A model generated the notes under the pieces. It saw nothing but the letters and a program-made list of their open reading frames with translations. It made no database searches and was not told where the DNA came from. Below are positions 53,920-62,770 of a stretch of 64,000 nucleotides of DNA, piece after piece. The position numbers and the translations under genes were made by a program. This DNA comes from Halovenus aranensis (GTDB lineage: Archaea > Halobacteriota > Halobacteria > Halobacteriales > Haloarculaceae), in contig NZ_FNFC01000011.1 of the NCBI RefSeq assembly GCF_900100385.1, forward strand, positions 1 to 64,000, in the 5' to 3' direction. Position 1 is the first letter of the stretch. Every line of letters starts with the position of its first letter.

Positions 53920-54048
53920 GTCCCGTTGTCGTGGTATTACCTCACAGAATCGCAAGACGGCACCCGGACGTTCTACAGACTGTATCGAAATGGTTTTATG
54001 AGTCACAGGGTTACATCACCGATAGAGCGCCTCTGCGCGTGAGACATC

Positions 54049-55317
54049 ATGAGCGAAGACAAACCACACCAGAACTTGGCCGTCATCGGCCACGTAGACC
54101 ACGGGAAGAGTACGATGGTTGGACGACTCCTGTACGAGACAGAGAACGTACCGGAGCACGTCATCGAACAGCACAAGGAAGAAGCCGAAGAGAAAGGCAA
54201 GGGCGGATTCGAGTTCGCCTACGTGATGGACAACCTCGCCGAAGAGCGTGAGCGCGGTGTCACCATCGACATTGCCCACAAGGAGTTCGACACCGACGAA
54301 TACTACTTCACTATCGTCGACTGTCCGGGCCACCGCGACTTCGTCAAGAATATGATTACCGGCGCGAGCCAGGCCGACAACGCGGTTCTGGTCGTTGCCG
54401 CCGACGACGGTGTGCAGCCACAGACCCAAGAGCACGTCTTCCTCTCGAAGACGCTGGGTATCGACGAGCTCATCGTCGCTGTCAACAAGATGGACCTGGT
54501 CGACTACGACGAGACCGACTACAATCAGGTCATCGAAGAGGTCAAACAGCTCCTCAAGCAGGTCGCCTTCGACGGCGACAAGGCGAAGTTCATCCCGACC
54601 TCGGCGTTCGAAGGCGACAACGTCGCCGAGCACTCGGACAACACGCCCTGGTACGACGGCGAGACCCTGCTCGAGGCACTCAACGCCCTGCCGGAGCCAG
54701 CGCCGCCGACGGACGCGCCGCTGCGCCTTCCGATTCAGGACGTGTACACCATCTCCGGTATCGGTACCGTCCCTGTTGGACGTATCGAGACCGGGACGAT
54801 GAACACGGGCGACGATGTCGTCTTCCAGCCCAGTGACGTCGGTGGCGAGGTCAAGACCATCGAGATGCACCACGAAGAGGTGCCCAAAGCAGAGCCCGGT
54901 GACAACGTCGGATTCAACGTCCGCGGCATCGGCAAAGACGACATCCGCCGTGGCGACGTCTGTGGTCCCGCCGACGAACCGCCGTCGGTCGCCGAGACCT
55001 TCGAAGCGCAGATCGTCGTGATGCAGCACCCGAGCGTCATCACGGCTGGCTACACGCCGGTCTTCCACGCTCACACGGCACAGGTCGCCTGTACCATCGA
55101 GTCCATCGACGCGAAAATCGACCCGTCGACCGGCGAAGTTGCCGAGGAAGACCCCGACTTCATCCAGTCCGGTGACGCCGCGAAAGTGACCGTCCGACCG
55201 CAAAAGCCCCTGAGCCTCGAGCCGTCCTCGGAAATCAGCGAGCTCGGCTCGTTCGCAATCCGCGACATGGGCCAGACGGTCGCCGCCGGACAGGTCCTGT
55301 CGGTCAACGAGCGATAA
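54049..55317 (+). CDS. tuf: Translation elongation factor aEF1A (EF-Tu homologue)
   Basis: The GTPase delivers aminoacyl-tRNA to the ribosome. The 422 residues include G1 GHVDHGKST (near 14-22), G2/G3 region [13 protein letters not shown] and DCPGHRDF, and G4 NKMD, followed by the two beta-barrel domains. Its length and the RGITID-type RGVTID loop are of aEF1A type. A TATA-like TTTTATG at about 53996-54002 gives a short leader. rpsJ starts 2 bp after its stop region, so they form the usual archaeal tuf-rpsJ operon. Confidence 0.97.
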   Translation: MSEDKPHQNLAVIGHVDHGKSTMVGRLLYETENVPEHVIEQHKEEAEEKGKGGFEFAYVMDNLAEERERGVTIDIAHKEFDTDEYYFTIVDCPGHRDFVKNMITGASQADNAVLVVAADDGVQPQTQEHVFLSKTLGIDELIVAVNKMDLVDYDETDYNQVIEEVKQLLKQVAFDGDKAKFIPTSAFEGDNVAEHSDNTPWYDGETLLEALNALPEPAPPTDAPLRLPIQDVYTISGIGTVPVGRIETGTMNTGDDVVFQPSDVGGEVKTIEMHHEEVPKAEPGDNVGFNVRGIGKDDIRRGDVCGPADEPPSVAETFEAQIVVMQHPSVITAGYTPVFHAHTAQVACTIESIDAKIDPSTGEVAEEDPDFIQSGDAAKVTVRPQKPLSLEPSSEISELGSFAIRDMGQTVAAGQVLSVNER

Positions 55318-55318
55318 C

Positions 55319-55627
55319 ATGCAGCAAGCACGCGTTCGGCTGGCCGGTACCAGCCCCGAAGACCTCGACAGTATCTGCGGCGAGGTCAAAGACATCGCCG
55401 ACAAGACTGGTGTTAAGCTCTCGGGGCCGGTTCCGCTACCGACGAAGACGCTGGAAGTTCCCTCGCGCAAGTCCCCCGACGGTGAGGGGACGGCGACCTG
55501 GGAGCACTGGGAGATGCGCGTTCACAAGCGCCTCATCGACATCGATGCGGACGAACGGGCGCTTCGACAGCTGATGCGCATTCAGGTACCCAACGACGTG
55601 TCCATCGAGATCGTCCTCGAGGACTGA
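55319..55627 (+). CDS. rpsJ: Small ribosomal subunit protein uS10
   Basis: The 102-residue ribosomal protein has the S10 motifs [39 protein letters not shown] and [25 protein letters not shown]. It sits in the 30S head. It immediately follows tuf, the standard order in archaea. A tRNA-Ala gene lies 28 bp downstream on the same strand and is probably co-transcribed. Confidence 0.97.
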   Translation: MQQARVRLAGTSPEDLDSICGEVKDIADKTGVKLSGPVPLPTKTLEVPSRKSPDGEGTATWEHWEMRVHKRLIDIDADERALRQLMRIQVPNDVSIEIVLED

Positions 55628-55655
55628 ACGCCCCACACGCGCAGGGGCACTTCGC

Positions 55656-55727
55656 GGGCTCGTAGATCAGTGGCAGATCGCTTCCTTCGCAAGGAAGAGG
55701 CCCCGGGTTCAAATCCCGGCGAGTCCA
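55656..55727 (+). tRNA. tRNA-Ala (anticodon CGC)
   Basis: The 72-nt gene folds as a cloverleaf: acceptor GGGCTCG with CGAGTCC (one G-U pair) and discriminator A. The anticodon stem CTTCC/GGAAG carries loop TTCGCAA (anticodon CGC), and the T-arm contains GTTCAAATC. It has no intron and no encoded CCA. It reads the alanine codon GCG. It follows rpsJ on the same strand. No duplicated 3' end was seen nearby. Confidence 0.95.
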
Positions 55728-55871
55728 TTCGTTCTATTCCATTCGGCTCATCAAGCAGTCGACCGCTGGGCACAACCCCAGAAAACCGGCGTGGTTTCAA
55801 GCCGGAGAAGCCTACGGATGCAGAGGAGCCACACGGTCGGCCGAAAAACGGCAATCTGCAGTGAGCTGAAC

Positions 55872-56276
55872 CTACTGGGGAAGATACATCCCCTTCGACG
55901 CGGGCACGGTACGCTCGAAGCCCCACTGTTCGTAGAAGCCGTCGACATCCGCCATGAGATTTACGTAGGCCGTTTCGGGGGCGTTGTCGTCGATGTAGGC
56001 CATCAACGCATCCATCATGCGAGACCCAAGTCCCCGTCGCTGGTGGTCGGGGTGAACGACCATATCAGAGATGTGATAGACACAGGCACCGTCGCCGACG
56101 ATTCGCGCCATGCCGATAGTCTCCTCTGAGTCAGCCTCGACAACCGTCACACCATAGATAGTATTCGGAAGGCCACGGCGTACCGCCTTCACCGAGCGCG
56201 GCGTCATTCCGGCCGCGTCTCGGAGTGCGACGAACGTCTCGGGGTCGGGGAGCGACTCGCGAAGCTCGTAGGTCAT
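55872..56276 (-). CDS. GNAT-family N-acetyltransferase
   Basis: The 134-residue protein has a complete GNAT core. It shows R-I-V-G-D, a strand YHISDMVVHPDHQRRGLGSRMM with the acetyl-CoA-binding Q-R-R-G-L-G-S motif (near 80), and the motif B end GFYEQWGFERT with the conserved Tyr. It acetylates an unknown small molecule or protein. It ends with a short basic tail. A TATA element on the minus strand at about 56298-56308 suits a leaderless mRNA. Confidence 0.9.
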   Translation of the reverse strand: MTYELRESLPDPETFVALRDAAGMTPRSVKAVRRGLPNTIYGVTVVEADSEETIGMARIVGDGACVYHISDMVVHPDHQRRGLGSRMMDALMAYIDDNAPETAYVNLMADVDGFYEQWGFERTVPASKGMYLPQ

Positions 56277-56551
56277 AGCTGTGTGTTTCGCTCGGCCATG
56301 TTATGCCCACTGATGACCGCGGCGTCTTGCCGTTCGCGCGAGGAGAGGGTGGCTGTCTCGGGTCGCCAAGAGCGTGTCTACAGACAGACACTACGGAGTC
56401 TTTCGGTGCGGAGCGAGATGCTCACCCGTCTAATGGCTGTGATTTTTTCACTCGCAGGTATTCGAGAGACTGAATTACAGACACTCGACTCTCGTATCGA
56501 ATCTTCAGGTATTTACAGCCACCAGTGTCAGTTGCCAAAGATCCTCAGAAG

Positions 56552-56560
56552 ATTTATATT
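56552..56560 (+). promoter_or_regulatory. TATA box of the candidate RNA
   Basis: The element ATTTATATT is centred about 25-26 nt before position 56581, which is the first base pair of the predicted stem. Confidence 0.55.
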
Positions 56561-56579
56561 GGGGACTGTAGTACCACCG

Positions 56580-56670
56580 ATGCCGGGTACGCTCTTGCAC
56601 AGAGCACACAACCGCCAGTGGGTCGCACCATTCCACACACTATCTCCCCGCTGTCGGTAACCGGCATTTT
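56580..56670 (+). ncRNA. Candidate structured small RNA
   Basis: An 11-position stem, 56580-56590 (ATGCCGGGTAC) with 56657-56667 (GTAACCGGCAT), pairs at ten positions. It begins at the start site predicted from the TATA box at 56552 and is followed by four T residues (56667-56670), which would end the RNA. The loop contains a perfect inner hairpin GCTCT-TGCAC-AGAGC (56591-56605). No family is recognised (not tRNA, 5S, RNase P or C/D box). An alternative is an inverted-repeat remnant of a small mobile element. Confidence 0.4.
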
Positions 56671-56802
56671 CACAGATGTACTCGCTGCTGCCTGCATCCC
56701 ACGCCAACAGCAGTGCCGCCCTCGTCTCCTTAGGTATGACAATACGCTACAATACCGGCAAATACCCAAAGCCTAAGCACGCTGACCGCGTACAGGCAGG
56801 TG

Positions 56803-57186
56803 ATGAGCACGGACACCAACGAACAGAGTCCAGAGGACGAGCTTCGTGAGCGCATCACGAACTTCCTGCGGCGAAACTTCCCGCAGATTCAGATGCACGG
56901 TGGAAGCGCAGCCATCCAGAATCTCAACCTCGAAGAGGGGTCGGTCACCGTCCAGCTCGGCGGTGCCTGTTCCGGCTGTGGTATTTCGCCGATGACGATT
57001 CAGGCAATCAAGACCCGCATGACGAAAGAGATTCCCGAAATCGAGACCGTTCACGCCTCGACAGGCATGGGCGGCCAAGAGGGAATGGCCGGCGGTGCTG
57101 GCGGTGACAGCGGCATGAGTCCTTCCTTCCCCGGTGACACCACCGAGGACAGCGAGGAAGACGAAGGTCCACAGGCCCCCTTCTAG
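56803..57186 (+). CDS. NifU-like iron-sulfur scaffold-domain protein
   Basis: From ATG 56803 the 127-residue protein has the NifU C-terminal domain with the conserved GACSGCGISPMTI (CxxC), which holds a labile Fe-S cluster. The upstream helix LRRNFPQIQMHGGSAAI is typical. A Gly/Met- and acidic-rich tail (MGGQEGMAGGAGG...) follows. The GTG at 56800 is three bases upstream and cannot be excluded. Such short NifU proteins help deliver Fe-S clusters. Confidence 0.9.
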   Translation: MSTDTNEQSPEDELRERITNFLRRNFPQIQMHGGSAAIQNLNLEEGSVTVQLGGACSGCGISPMTIQAIKTRMTKEIPEIETVHASTGMGGQEGMAGGAGGDSGMSPSFPGDTTEDSEEDEGPQAPF

Positions 57187-57220
57187 TTCTTTCGGGGCCT
57201 CTCGTTTCTCCCCGGCGTAG

Positions 57221-58114
57221 TCACGACTCTAGATGCCCGTGTTCGGCCTCCCACGTCCGGACCAGCGCGGTCAGCGTCTCGTTGACCGGGACCGGCTGAG
57301 ATGCGTGTTCGACGACGTAGCCGTTGATTGCGGCAATCTCGGTGCGTCGTCCGGCCTCGATATCCTGTAGCATCGACGAGCGGTTGCGGGCCGTCGCGTC
57401 CGCGACAGCAACGGCCTGTTTGGCCGCCTCGTCGGCGTCAACGGACACTCCCTGCGTGCGTGCGACGCGAGCAGCCTCGCGAGCAGCCCGGCGTGTCACG
57501 CTCGCGCCGGGGTCGTCTGTGAGTGCGCCGTTGGGAACGCGCGCGAGTGCAGTCGCCGCGTTGATACCGGCGTTGACGGTCAGCTTTTCCCAGAGACGGC
57601 GTGGCATCTCGGTGCTCACAGTCGTTGCCAGTCCGCCGTCGTCGAACGCCGTTCCCACCCGGTCGGCGAGGGCTGACTCCCCACCCTCGCGAGCGCCCAA
57701 GACGACCTCTCCCAGACCGCTACACTCGACGTGGCCTGGGTCACGGAGGCGAGCCCCGTACGTGCACGTCCCCGCGAGTACCGGCGAGTCCAGTCGTGTG
57801 GCAAGTGCCGCCTCGTTACCCATGCCGTTTTGGAGCGACAGTACGGCGTCCAGGTCGGCGGTCGCCAACTCTCTGGCCGCGACAGAGGTGTCAAAACTCT
57901 TGACGGTCACGACGCCGAGGTCGGCCGCCTGTGGCACAGCCGTCCGCCCGGTGGGGCTGACGTGTCTGTCGACCGCGCCGGAGAGACAGAGCCCTTTGGT
58001 ATCGACAACTCCGACGTGGGGGTCACGCCCGACGAGGGTCACCTCGTGGGTGTCGGCGAGCAGGCCGCCGATGAGACTGCCGAGGCTACCCGCACCGAAC
58101 ACGCAGATATCCAT
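57221..58114 (-). CDS. panE: Ketopantoate reductase (2-dehydropantoate 2-reductase)
   Basis: The enzyme makes pantoate for coenzyme A. From ATG 58114 (MDICVFGAGSLGSLIGGLLAD) the 297-residue protein has the Rossmann start, VVTVKSFDT, VLSLQNGMGN and the catalytic region RRLWEKLTVNAGINAATAL with the conserved Lys and Asn. The length is normal. The longer upstream frame is not coding-like. The rubredoxin-like gene ends 10 bp upstream on the same strand, so both may be co-transcribed. Confidence 0.94.
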   Translation of the reverse strand: MDICVFGAGSLGSLIGGLLADTHEVTLVGRDPHVGVVDTKGLCLSGAVDRHVSPTGRTAVPQAADLGVVTVKSFDTSVAARELATADLDAVLSLQNGMGNEAALATRLDSPVLAGTCTYGARLRDPGHVECSGLGEVVLGAREGGESALADRVGTAFDDGGLATTVSTEMPRRLWEKLTVNAGINAATALARVPNGALTDDPGASVTRRAAREAARVARTQGVSVDADEAAKQAVAVADATARNRSSMLQDIEAGRRTEIAAINGYVVEHASQPVPVNETLTALVRTWEAEHGHLES

Positions 58115-58124
58115 TACCGGACGG

Positions 58125-58412
58125 TCAGTCTTCCTGCCAGTAATAGATATCTTCTCGCGGCGCGCCACACGACGGACACGACTCCGGGATGTCAGCAATC
58201 CGCCCCATCTCTCCACACTCCCAGCACCGCCACATCACCGCGTCGGTCCGCTCGCTCTGACTCGGACTCTCCGGGAGTACGTCGACGTCGGCGTCAGCTG
58301 TCACGTAGAAGCCGTGTTGGTCGAACCCTCGCACTACTCCGAGCGTATTCCCATCTTCGTCGTACACTGTTTTGCCGGACTGTACTTCTCGTCTTTCAGT
58401 TTCTTCGTGCAT
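58125..58412 (-). CDS. Rubredoxin-like zinc-ribbon protein (DUF7130-like)
   Basis: From ATG 58412 (MHEETERREVQSGKTVYDEDG) the protein has 95 residues. An N-terminal PRC-barrel-like part (GNTLGVVRGFDQHGFYVTA) is followed by a C-terminal zinc ribbon, WRCWECGEMGRIADIPESCPSCGAP. The four Cys are spaced as in rubredoxin-like domains, so it binds Zn or Fe. The function is unknown; it may be a small regulator or metal-binding adaptor. Confidence 0.78.
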   Translation of the reverse strand: MHEETERREVQSGKTVYDEDGNTLGVVRGFDQHGFYVTADADVDVLPESPSQSERTDAVMWRCWECGEMGRIADIPESCPSCGAPREDIYYWQED

Positions 58413-58592
58413 GCAGTGGCTTGGAGATGGCGAAATATAAGACATGTGCTAACAACTAACACATTAAAAGAATAACGAAGAGACGGGGCTCAAGACGCTC
58501 ATACCGCCAGAAACCGGGCGGGTCGCCGATACACGTTGTCCGAACAGCGGTTCTTTTTTGCCACTAACAGGGCAAACGGGAGAGAGATAGCG

Positions 58593-59690
58593 ATGCTGGG
58601 CCTGCTCGGACTGGAGGGGTTCGCGCCGACAGTCGAGGTACAACTGCTGGGGTCGGCCGTGCTGGCCGGAGTTGCCTTCGTGACGGTCGTACTCGTCCGG
58701 CGGCTTCGCCGACAACTCGCCGAACGATACGCCCCGACACTGGTCGACCTCGTCAGCTCACTGCTCGTGGTAGGAACACTGGTGGCCGCGACGCTCGCAC
58801 TCGCGGACCTCTGGGGCCACAGGTCGACGATACTCGAAGAGGTCGGTGTGTTCCGCCTCGACGAGCGTGCCCCAGAGATAATCGTTTCGCTGTGTGTCGT
58901 GGTCGTGACCCAGGTTCTGTCAGGTATCGCCGCGCGGTTGCTCAACGACTTGGCGACAAAACAGAACGCACTCACACAACATCAGGGAGAGGTCGGCCTT
59001 CGGGTGACACAGATTACGCTCTGGAGTCTCGCCGGTATCGTCGTCTTGGGCGTCTGGAGCGTCGACCTCACCGGGTTGTTGGTCGGTGCTGGCTTCCTGG
59101 GTATCGTCGTGGGCTTCGCCGCGCGAAAGACGCTGGGCTCGCTGCTTGGCGGATTTGTCCTCATGTTCTCGCGGCCCTTCGAGGTTGGCGATTGGATTTT
59201 CATCGACAAACAGAGCGGCGTCGTCTCTGACATTACACTGATGAGTACCCGCATTCAGGGGTTCGACGGCGAGTACATCGTCGTCCCAAACGACGTGGTG
59301 ACGAACAAGACAGTCTCAAACCGCTCGCGCCAGGGACAGTACCGGGTGCCGGTAGAGGTGGGTGTCGATTACGAGACGGACATCGAGCGCGCACAGGATG
59401 TCATGACCGAGACGGCCGAGACAGTCGTCTCACGGTACGAGTTCGCGCGCGAGACACCCGCCCCGGAGGTGCTGGCACAGGGACTCGACGATTCGGCTGT
59501 CGTGCTCGAAGTCGCAGTCTGGGTCGACAGTCCGACCGCGCGACGTGTCATGCGCGTCGAGGACGACCTGATTCGGGCGCTCAAAGCCGCCTGTACAGAC
59601 GCGAACATCCAGATTCCGTATCCACAGCAGACGCTCTCGACTCGCCACGACGCGGGTGTCGAGGTCACAGATGCCACCGAAAACGAGTGA
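58593..59690 (+). CDS. MscS-family mechanosensitive channel
   Basis: The 365-residue protein (ATG at 58593, MLGLLGLEGFAPTVEV) has four to five membrane helices. The pore helix and following segment are GFLGIVVGFAARKTLGSLLGGFVLMFSRPFEVGDWIFI, with the Gly/Ala pattern of the MscS pore, followed by the beta domain (TLMSTRIQGFDGEYIVVPNDVV). It probably releases solutes on osmotic downshock. The TTG start at 58536 would add 19 residues that do not fit a membrane protein start. Confidence 0.9.
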   Translation: MLGLLGLEGFAPTVEVQLLGSAVLAGVAFVTVVLVRRLRRQLAERYAPTLVDLVSSLLVVGTLVAATLALADLWGHRSTILEEVGVFRLDERAPEIIVSLCVVVVTQVLSGIAARLLNDLATKQNALTQHQGEVGLRVTQITLWSLAGIVVLGVWSVDLTGLLVGAGFLGIVVGFAARKTLGSLLGGFVLMFSRPFEVGDWIFIDKQSGVVSDITLMSTRIQGFDGEYIVVPNDVVTNKTVSNRSRQGQYRVPVEVGVDYETDIERAQDVMTETAETVVSRYEFARETPAPEVLAQGLDDSAVVLEVAVWVDSPTARRVMRVEDDLIRALKAACTDANIQIPYPQQTLSTRHDAGVEVTDATENE

Positions 59691-59691
59691 G

Positions 59692-59892
59692 TTAGCCGTC
59701 GACCTGGTAGCCAGCGTCTTCGATTGCAGCGGTAACGTCGTCCGTCGAGATACCATCGGCCTCGACCGCGACGCTGTCTTTCTCGTGGTCGGCATCGACC
59801 GACTCGACACCCTCGAGCGCGCCGACGCTGTCTTCGACGTTCGATTCGCAGCCTCCACACGACATGCCTGTGACGGTGAACGTTTTCTGCAT
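59692..59892 (-). CDS. copZ: Copper chaperone CopZ-like (HMA domain)
   Basis: The 66-residue protein is a single heavy-metal-associated domain with the metal site GMSCGGCE (Cys12 and Cys15). It carries copper to a P-type ATPase. The rest of the HMA fold (VESVDADHEKDSVAVEADG ... IEDAGYQVDG) is standard. No copper ATPase or regulator is adjacent, so it is a stand-alone gene convergent with the MscS gene. Confidence 0.95.
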   Translation of the reverse strand: MQKTFTVTGMSCGGCESNVEDSVGALEGVESVDADHEKDSVAVEADGISTDDVTAAIEDAGYQVDG

Positions 59893-59923
59893 ACTTTCAC
59901 TTGGTGACTAGCGGTAAAGTCGG

Positions 59924-60709
59924 TTACTCTTCGGCCCTACCGAGGGCGTCACGGGGGTACGTCGACTTGGCGTCGGCGGCAACGGTCGGGTCGATATCGA
60001 CCGTCGCAAACGGGTGGTCGCTGTCGGTCCGAGCGAGGACCTGGCCGTCGGGACCGAGTATCCAGCCGCTCCCGCCGAAGACGACATCACCGCCCTCACC
60101 GGCGCGGTTCGAGGATGCAAGATACGCGCCGGCCAGAACGCCCATCGTCCGGCTGCCGGCGAGCCACTTCTCGGTCGTTCGCCGTTCGGTCACGCGCGGA
60201 TTGATTAACAGGTCGACCCCTCTGTGGCCGTATGCGCGGACTTCGTGGCTCGCCCAGAGGTCCGTACAGACGAGCATCCCAGTGTCGAGGCCAGCGCACT
60301 CGACCGGTTCGAACGGTCTTTCGCCCGCCGTGTACCACGAGGACTCCCAGAAGCCCGGTTCGTCGGGAAGGTACTGTTTGTGATGGACGCCACGTGTCTC
60401 CTCGCCGGCGTGGAGAAACCCCTCGTTCAGCCGTCGCTCACCGTCGACTGTGGGTCGAGAGCCGACGACAGTTGCGTCGATAGCGTCGAGTCTCCCCAGC
60501 CACGTTTCGTGGCTCGCAACAGCGTCCTCCCAGGCTGTCGCTACGTCGTCGCCGGGTTCACTCGCGGCGAGCCAGCGCGAAAACGGCATCTCCGGCACCA
60601 CGGCGAGGTCGCTGTCGTGAGCCGCTGTGTGTTCGACCAGATTTTCGAATGCTGTCTCGAAGCCAGGCGACTCGAAGTCGGGAAGTTCACAGACAGTAAC
60701 ACGGACCAT
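59924..60709 (-). CDS. Nitrilase-superfamily (carbon-nitrogen) hydrolase
   Basis: The 261-residue protein has the catalytic triad E40 (LAVVPEMPF), K111 (VHHKQYLP) and C148 (MLVCTDLWASHE). It cleaves a C-N bond, probably an amide or ureido compound, with a substrate that cannot be told. The N-terminus MVRVTVCELPDFESPGF is intact and the length is normal. It lies downstream of a small membrane gene with 41 bp between, so the two may be co-transcribed. Confidence 0.92.
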   Translation of the reverse strand: MVRVTVCELPDFESPGFETAFENLVEHTAAHDSDLAVVPEMPFSRWLAASEPGDDVATAWEDAVASHETWLGRLDAIDATVVGSRPTVDGERRLNEGFLHAGEETRGVHHKQYLPDEPGFWESSWYTAGERPFEPVECAGLDTGMLVCTDLWASHEVRAYGHRGVDLLINPRVTERRTTEKWLAGSRTMGVLAGAYLASSNRAGEGGDVVFGGSGWILGPDGQVLARTDSDHPFATVDIDPTVAADAKSTYPRDALGRAEE

Positions 60710-60750
60710 ACGGCAAGTCCGACCGGCAGGGGCAAAATGGTTCTTCCGTG

Positions 60751-60933
60751 TCAGCGAGAGCGTGTCGGAAATACCGACCAGGCGAGAGCAACGAGGACAG
60801 CAGCAACGAGCAGCCAGAAGACCACCGTCCAGAACACGTCGACGAGTCGGGCAGGCACCGTGTCGCCAGCGAGCACGAGGGCGACAGCACCCCCACAGAG
60901 TACAACGAGGCCAGCGACAGCGCGTCGCACCAT
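60751..60933 (-). CDS. Small two-helix membrane protein
   Basis: The 60-residue protein starts at ATG 60933 (MVRRAVAGLVVLCGGAVAL). It has two hydrophobic helices at about residues 5-23 and 32-54, joined by a short polar loop (GDTVPARLVD), and ends with P-T-R-S-R. The longer open frame upstream is not credible. I recognise no family, but the pattern is that of a real small membrane protein. It precedes the nitrilase gene on the same strand. Confidence 0.55.
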   Translation of the reverse strand: MVRRAVAGLVVLCGGAVALVLAGDTVPARLVDVFWTVVFWLLVAAVLVALAWSVFPTRSR

Positions 60934-61015
60934 ACCCCGTCTTGGGCGTCGAGAGGTATACGTGTGGGCCACGGCCACACGAGGATTTAATGTGGCTGGG
61001 AAGGAATCACACAGT

Positions 61016-61396
61016 ATGGAACTACGGGACGCCGTCGAGGCAGACGCCGAGCGGCTGGCGTCGCTGACAGACGCGCCACAGGACGTGATGCGTAACCTCG
61101 TCCACGACCGGACAGTTCGCGTCGCCGGGGACGAGGACATCACGGGATTCGTCAGCTTCGACGCCCGCCAGCAAACGGTGTACGTCACACAGATAGAGGG
61201 GACTCCCGACGTGTATCCCGAACTGCTCGAAGAGCCGCTCCGGTTCGCCCGTGCCGAGGGGATGGATATCGAGTTGTTTGCGCTCGACAGCGAGGCAGAC
61301 CTCCGCGAGGCGGCACTCGAAGCCGGGTTCGAAGAGGTCGGTCCTGGTCCGCGCTTCGAAGGTGAGGCGACGACTCGCTACCGCCTCGAACTGTAG
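61016..61396 (+). CDS. GNAT-like N-acetyltransferase (small)
   Basis: From ATG 61016 (MELRDAVEADAERLASLTDAP) the 126-residue protein has a GNAT-type start and the middle strands DEDITGFVSFDARQQTVYVTQIEG. The acetyl-CoA-binding Q/R-x-x-G-x-G/A loop is degenerate (PLRFARAEGMDIELFAL), so activity is not certain. A late E-A-G-F-E-E-V-G matches the usual Gly-Phe turn. The longer upstream frame overlaps the nitrilase gene and is rejected. Confidence 0.78.
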   Translation: MELRDAVEADAERLASLTDAPQDVMRNLVHDRTVRVAGDEDITGFVSFDARQQTVYVTQIEGTPDVYPELLEEPLRFARAEGMDIELFALDSEADLREAALEAGFEEVGPGPRFEGEATTRYRLEL

Positions 61397-61484
61397 GAGC
61401 TACATTTAAGCCGTCGACACGACAAGGAAGACAACCGCGCTGCCTTCACAAGAACCCAAAGAGCAGTCTGTCATCACGGCACGG

Positions 61485-61831
61485 ATGGTCGGTGCCGTCG
61501 TCGCATTTGGCCCCGATTTGATGGTACTCGTTGTGGCGCTCTCTGCAGAAGGGGTCGTCTCGTGGGGCTTTGCAGCCGTCATCTCGGCTCTGGTGTTTGG
61601 ATGTTGCAGTGCGTGGGCCTGGAGACGCTGGCGCCGACTGCGGAGTACCGGCGGGAGGCGGACCAACACGAGACGCTCACGGCGGGATACGCTGCCGGAG
61701 AACTCGGTGACGCCGAGTTCGAAAAAGAACTCGACGCGCTGTCAGACTCGGAGCGTAAAGTCGACCCCGAGACGGTCGATACTGACCGAAGTCACGCAGA
61801 TGAGAGCGACCAACTCGAAAGCCGGCACTGA
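61485..61831 (+). pseudogene. Frameshifted small membrane protein with SHOCT-like tail
   Basis: The first frame (ATG at 61485) encodes a membrane helix pair, MVGAVVAFGPDLMVLVVAL and GFAAVISALVFGCCSAWAWRRW, then loses sense. From about 61610 the frame one base earlier reads a coherent tail, LETLAPTAEYRREADQHETL, with YAAGELGDAEFEKELDAL. This is a common SHOCT-like ending of haloarchaeal membrane proteins. One base appears to be missing between about 61600 and 61640. A real -1 shift or sequencing error is possible. The TATA-like ACATTTAAG lies at 61402-61410. Confidence 0.6.
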
Positions 61832-61855
61832 CCGGAAACGCACCACCGGTGACTG

Positions 61856-62677
61856 TCAGGCAAAGCGTCGCACGAGCCGGAAGATGCCGTCTCGGACGCT
61901 GTCGGGGAGAAACCGCGTCGCAACTGCGAGCTTTGCGAATCGCTCGACTGGATACCGGGAGTCGGGCTCGGCAACCGACGCGGCGTCGTGAATGGTCGTG
62001 GCGACCTCCTCAGGAGTCACGGCAATCGGGAGCGAACCAGACACTGTGGTCGCGTCCGCTATCGAGTCGTACACCCAATCGTACTCCGTTCCGGGGACGA
62101 GCGAGTCCGACTCAGCGGCCGCACGGTCCTGGAAGTTCGTCTCGACCGGACCGGGTTCGACCAGAACGACCTCGACGTCGAAGGGGTCGACCTCTGCCCG
62201 GAGCGCGTCGCTCATCGCCTCCAGTGCGAACTTCGAGGCGCTGTAGGCACCGCCACCAGGCACTGAGAGTCGCCCTTGGACACTGGAGACGTTACAGATA
62301 GTGCCCTCGGCCTCGCGCAACAGCGGCAACGCGGCACGCGTGAGACGGTGGGGGCCGTAAACGTTCACGTCGAACTGGTCGTGGAGTTTCTCGGCCGGAA
62401 TGTCTTCGAGAGGGCCATACAGCCCGTATCCCGCGTTGTTGACGAGGCAGTCGAGTTCGCCCTGTTCGTCGTCGATGCGGTCGGCGACGCGCGCCACATC
62501 CTCGTTCTCGGTCACATCGAGCGTGTCGGTTCGACAGCCCTGTTCGGCGAGGTCGGCAACGTCTGTGTCGTCTCGGCTGGTCGCGTACACCGTCCAGCCC
62601 TCGTCGAGAAACTGCTCGGCGGTCGCCCGGCCGATACCAGACGAACAGCCCGTGATGAGTACTGTTTTGTCGCTCAT
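61856..62677 (-). CDS. Short-chain dehydrogenase/reductase
   Basis: The 273-residue protein has the SDR motifs TGCSSGIGRATAEQF (cofactor), NNAGYGLYG (near 90) and catalytic Tyr/Lys in YSASKFALEAM (near 155), with S at NVSSVQG. The Arg after the first strand (YATSRDD) suits NADP(H). It is a classical SDR oxidoreductase of unknown substrate, related to the YdaD/KdsD-like family common in haloarchaea. The gene stands alone between two plus-strand genes. Confidence 0.9.
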   Translation of the reverse strand: MSDKTVLITGCSSGIGRATAEQFLDEGWTVYATSRDDTDVADLAEQGCRTDTLDVTENEDVARVADRIDDEQGELDCLVNNAGYGLYGPLEDIPAEKLHDQFDVNVYGPHRLTRAALPLLREAEGTICNVSSVQGRLSVPGGGAYSASKFALEAMSDALRAEVDPFDVEVVLVEPGPVETNFQDRAAAESDSLVPGTEYDWVYDSIADATTVSGSLPIAVTPEEVATTIHDAASVAEPDSRYPVERFAKLAVATRFLPDSVRDGIFRLVRRFA

Positions 62678-62770
62678 AGATGCTCTAACGGTCGGCCGGT
62701 AGTTAATTGTCTACGGTCTCGGTCTGCCGGCAGCTGTGGGTTTATTGCGTTCTCGTCCTTGTAATCAGGT

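Larger units (their letters stand above)
56277..56802. other. Long non-coding gap with an internal promoter and a candidate structured RNA
   Basis: This 526-base gap has no supported protein gene. It holds the GNAT promoter on the minus strand and the nifU-like promoter at about 56772-56777. In the middle is a strong TATA box at 56552-56560, followed by an 11-position inverted repeat with a T4 run that may be a small RNA (separate entry). The part 56310-56550 shows only short, non-conserved frames. Confidence 0.6.

Noticed and set aside
55728-55871. Possible duplicated 3' end of tRNA-Ala as at tRNA-Arg
   Set aside because: I searched the following bases for a repeat of the T-arm and acceptor and found only a short CCGGC/GCCGG hairpin, not a copy.
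61440-61484. CTG at 61440 as an upstream start of the broken membrane gene
   Set aside because: No ATG, GTG or TTG occurs between the in-frame stop at 61407 and 61485, and CTG starts are rare, so the ATG at 61485 was kept.
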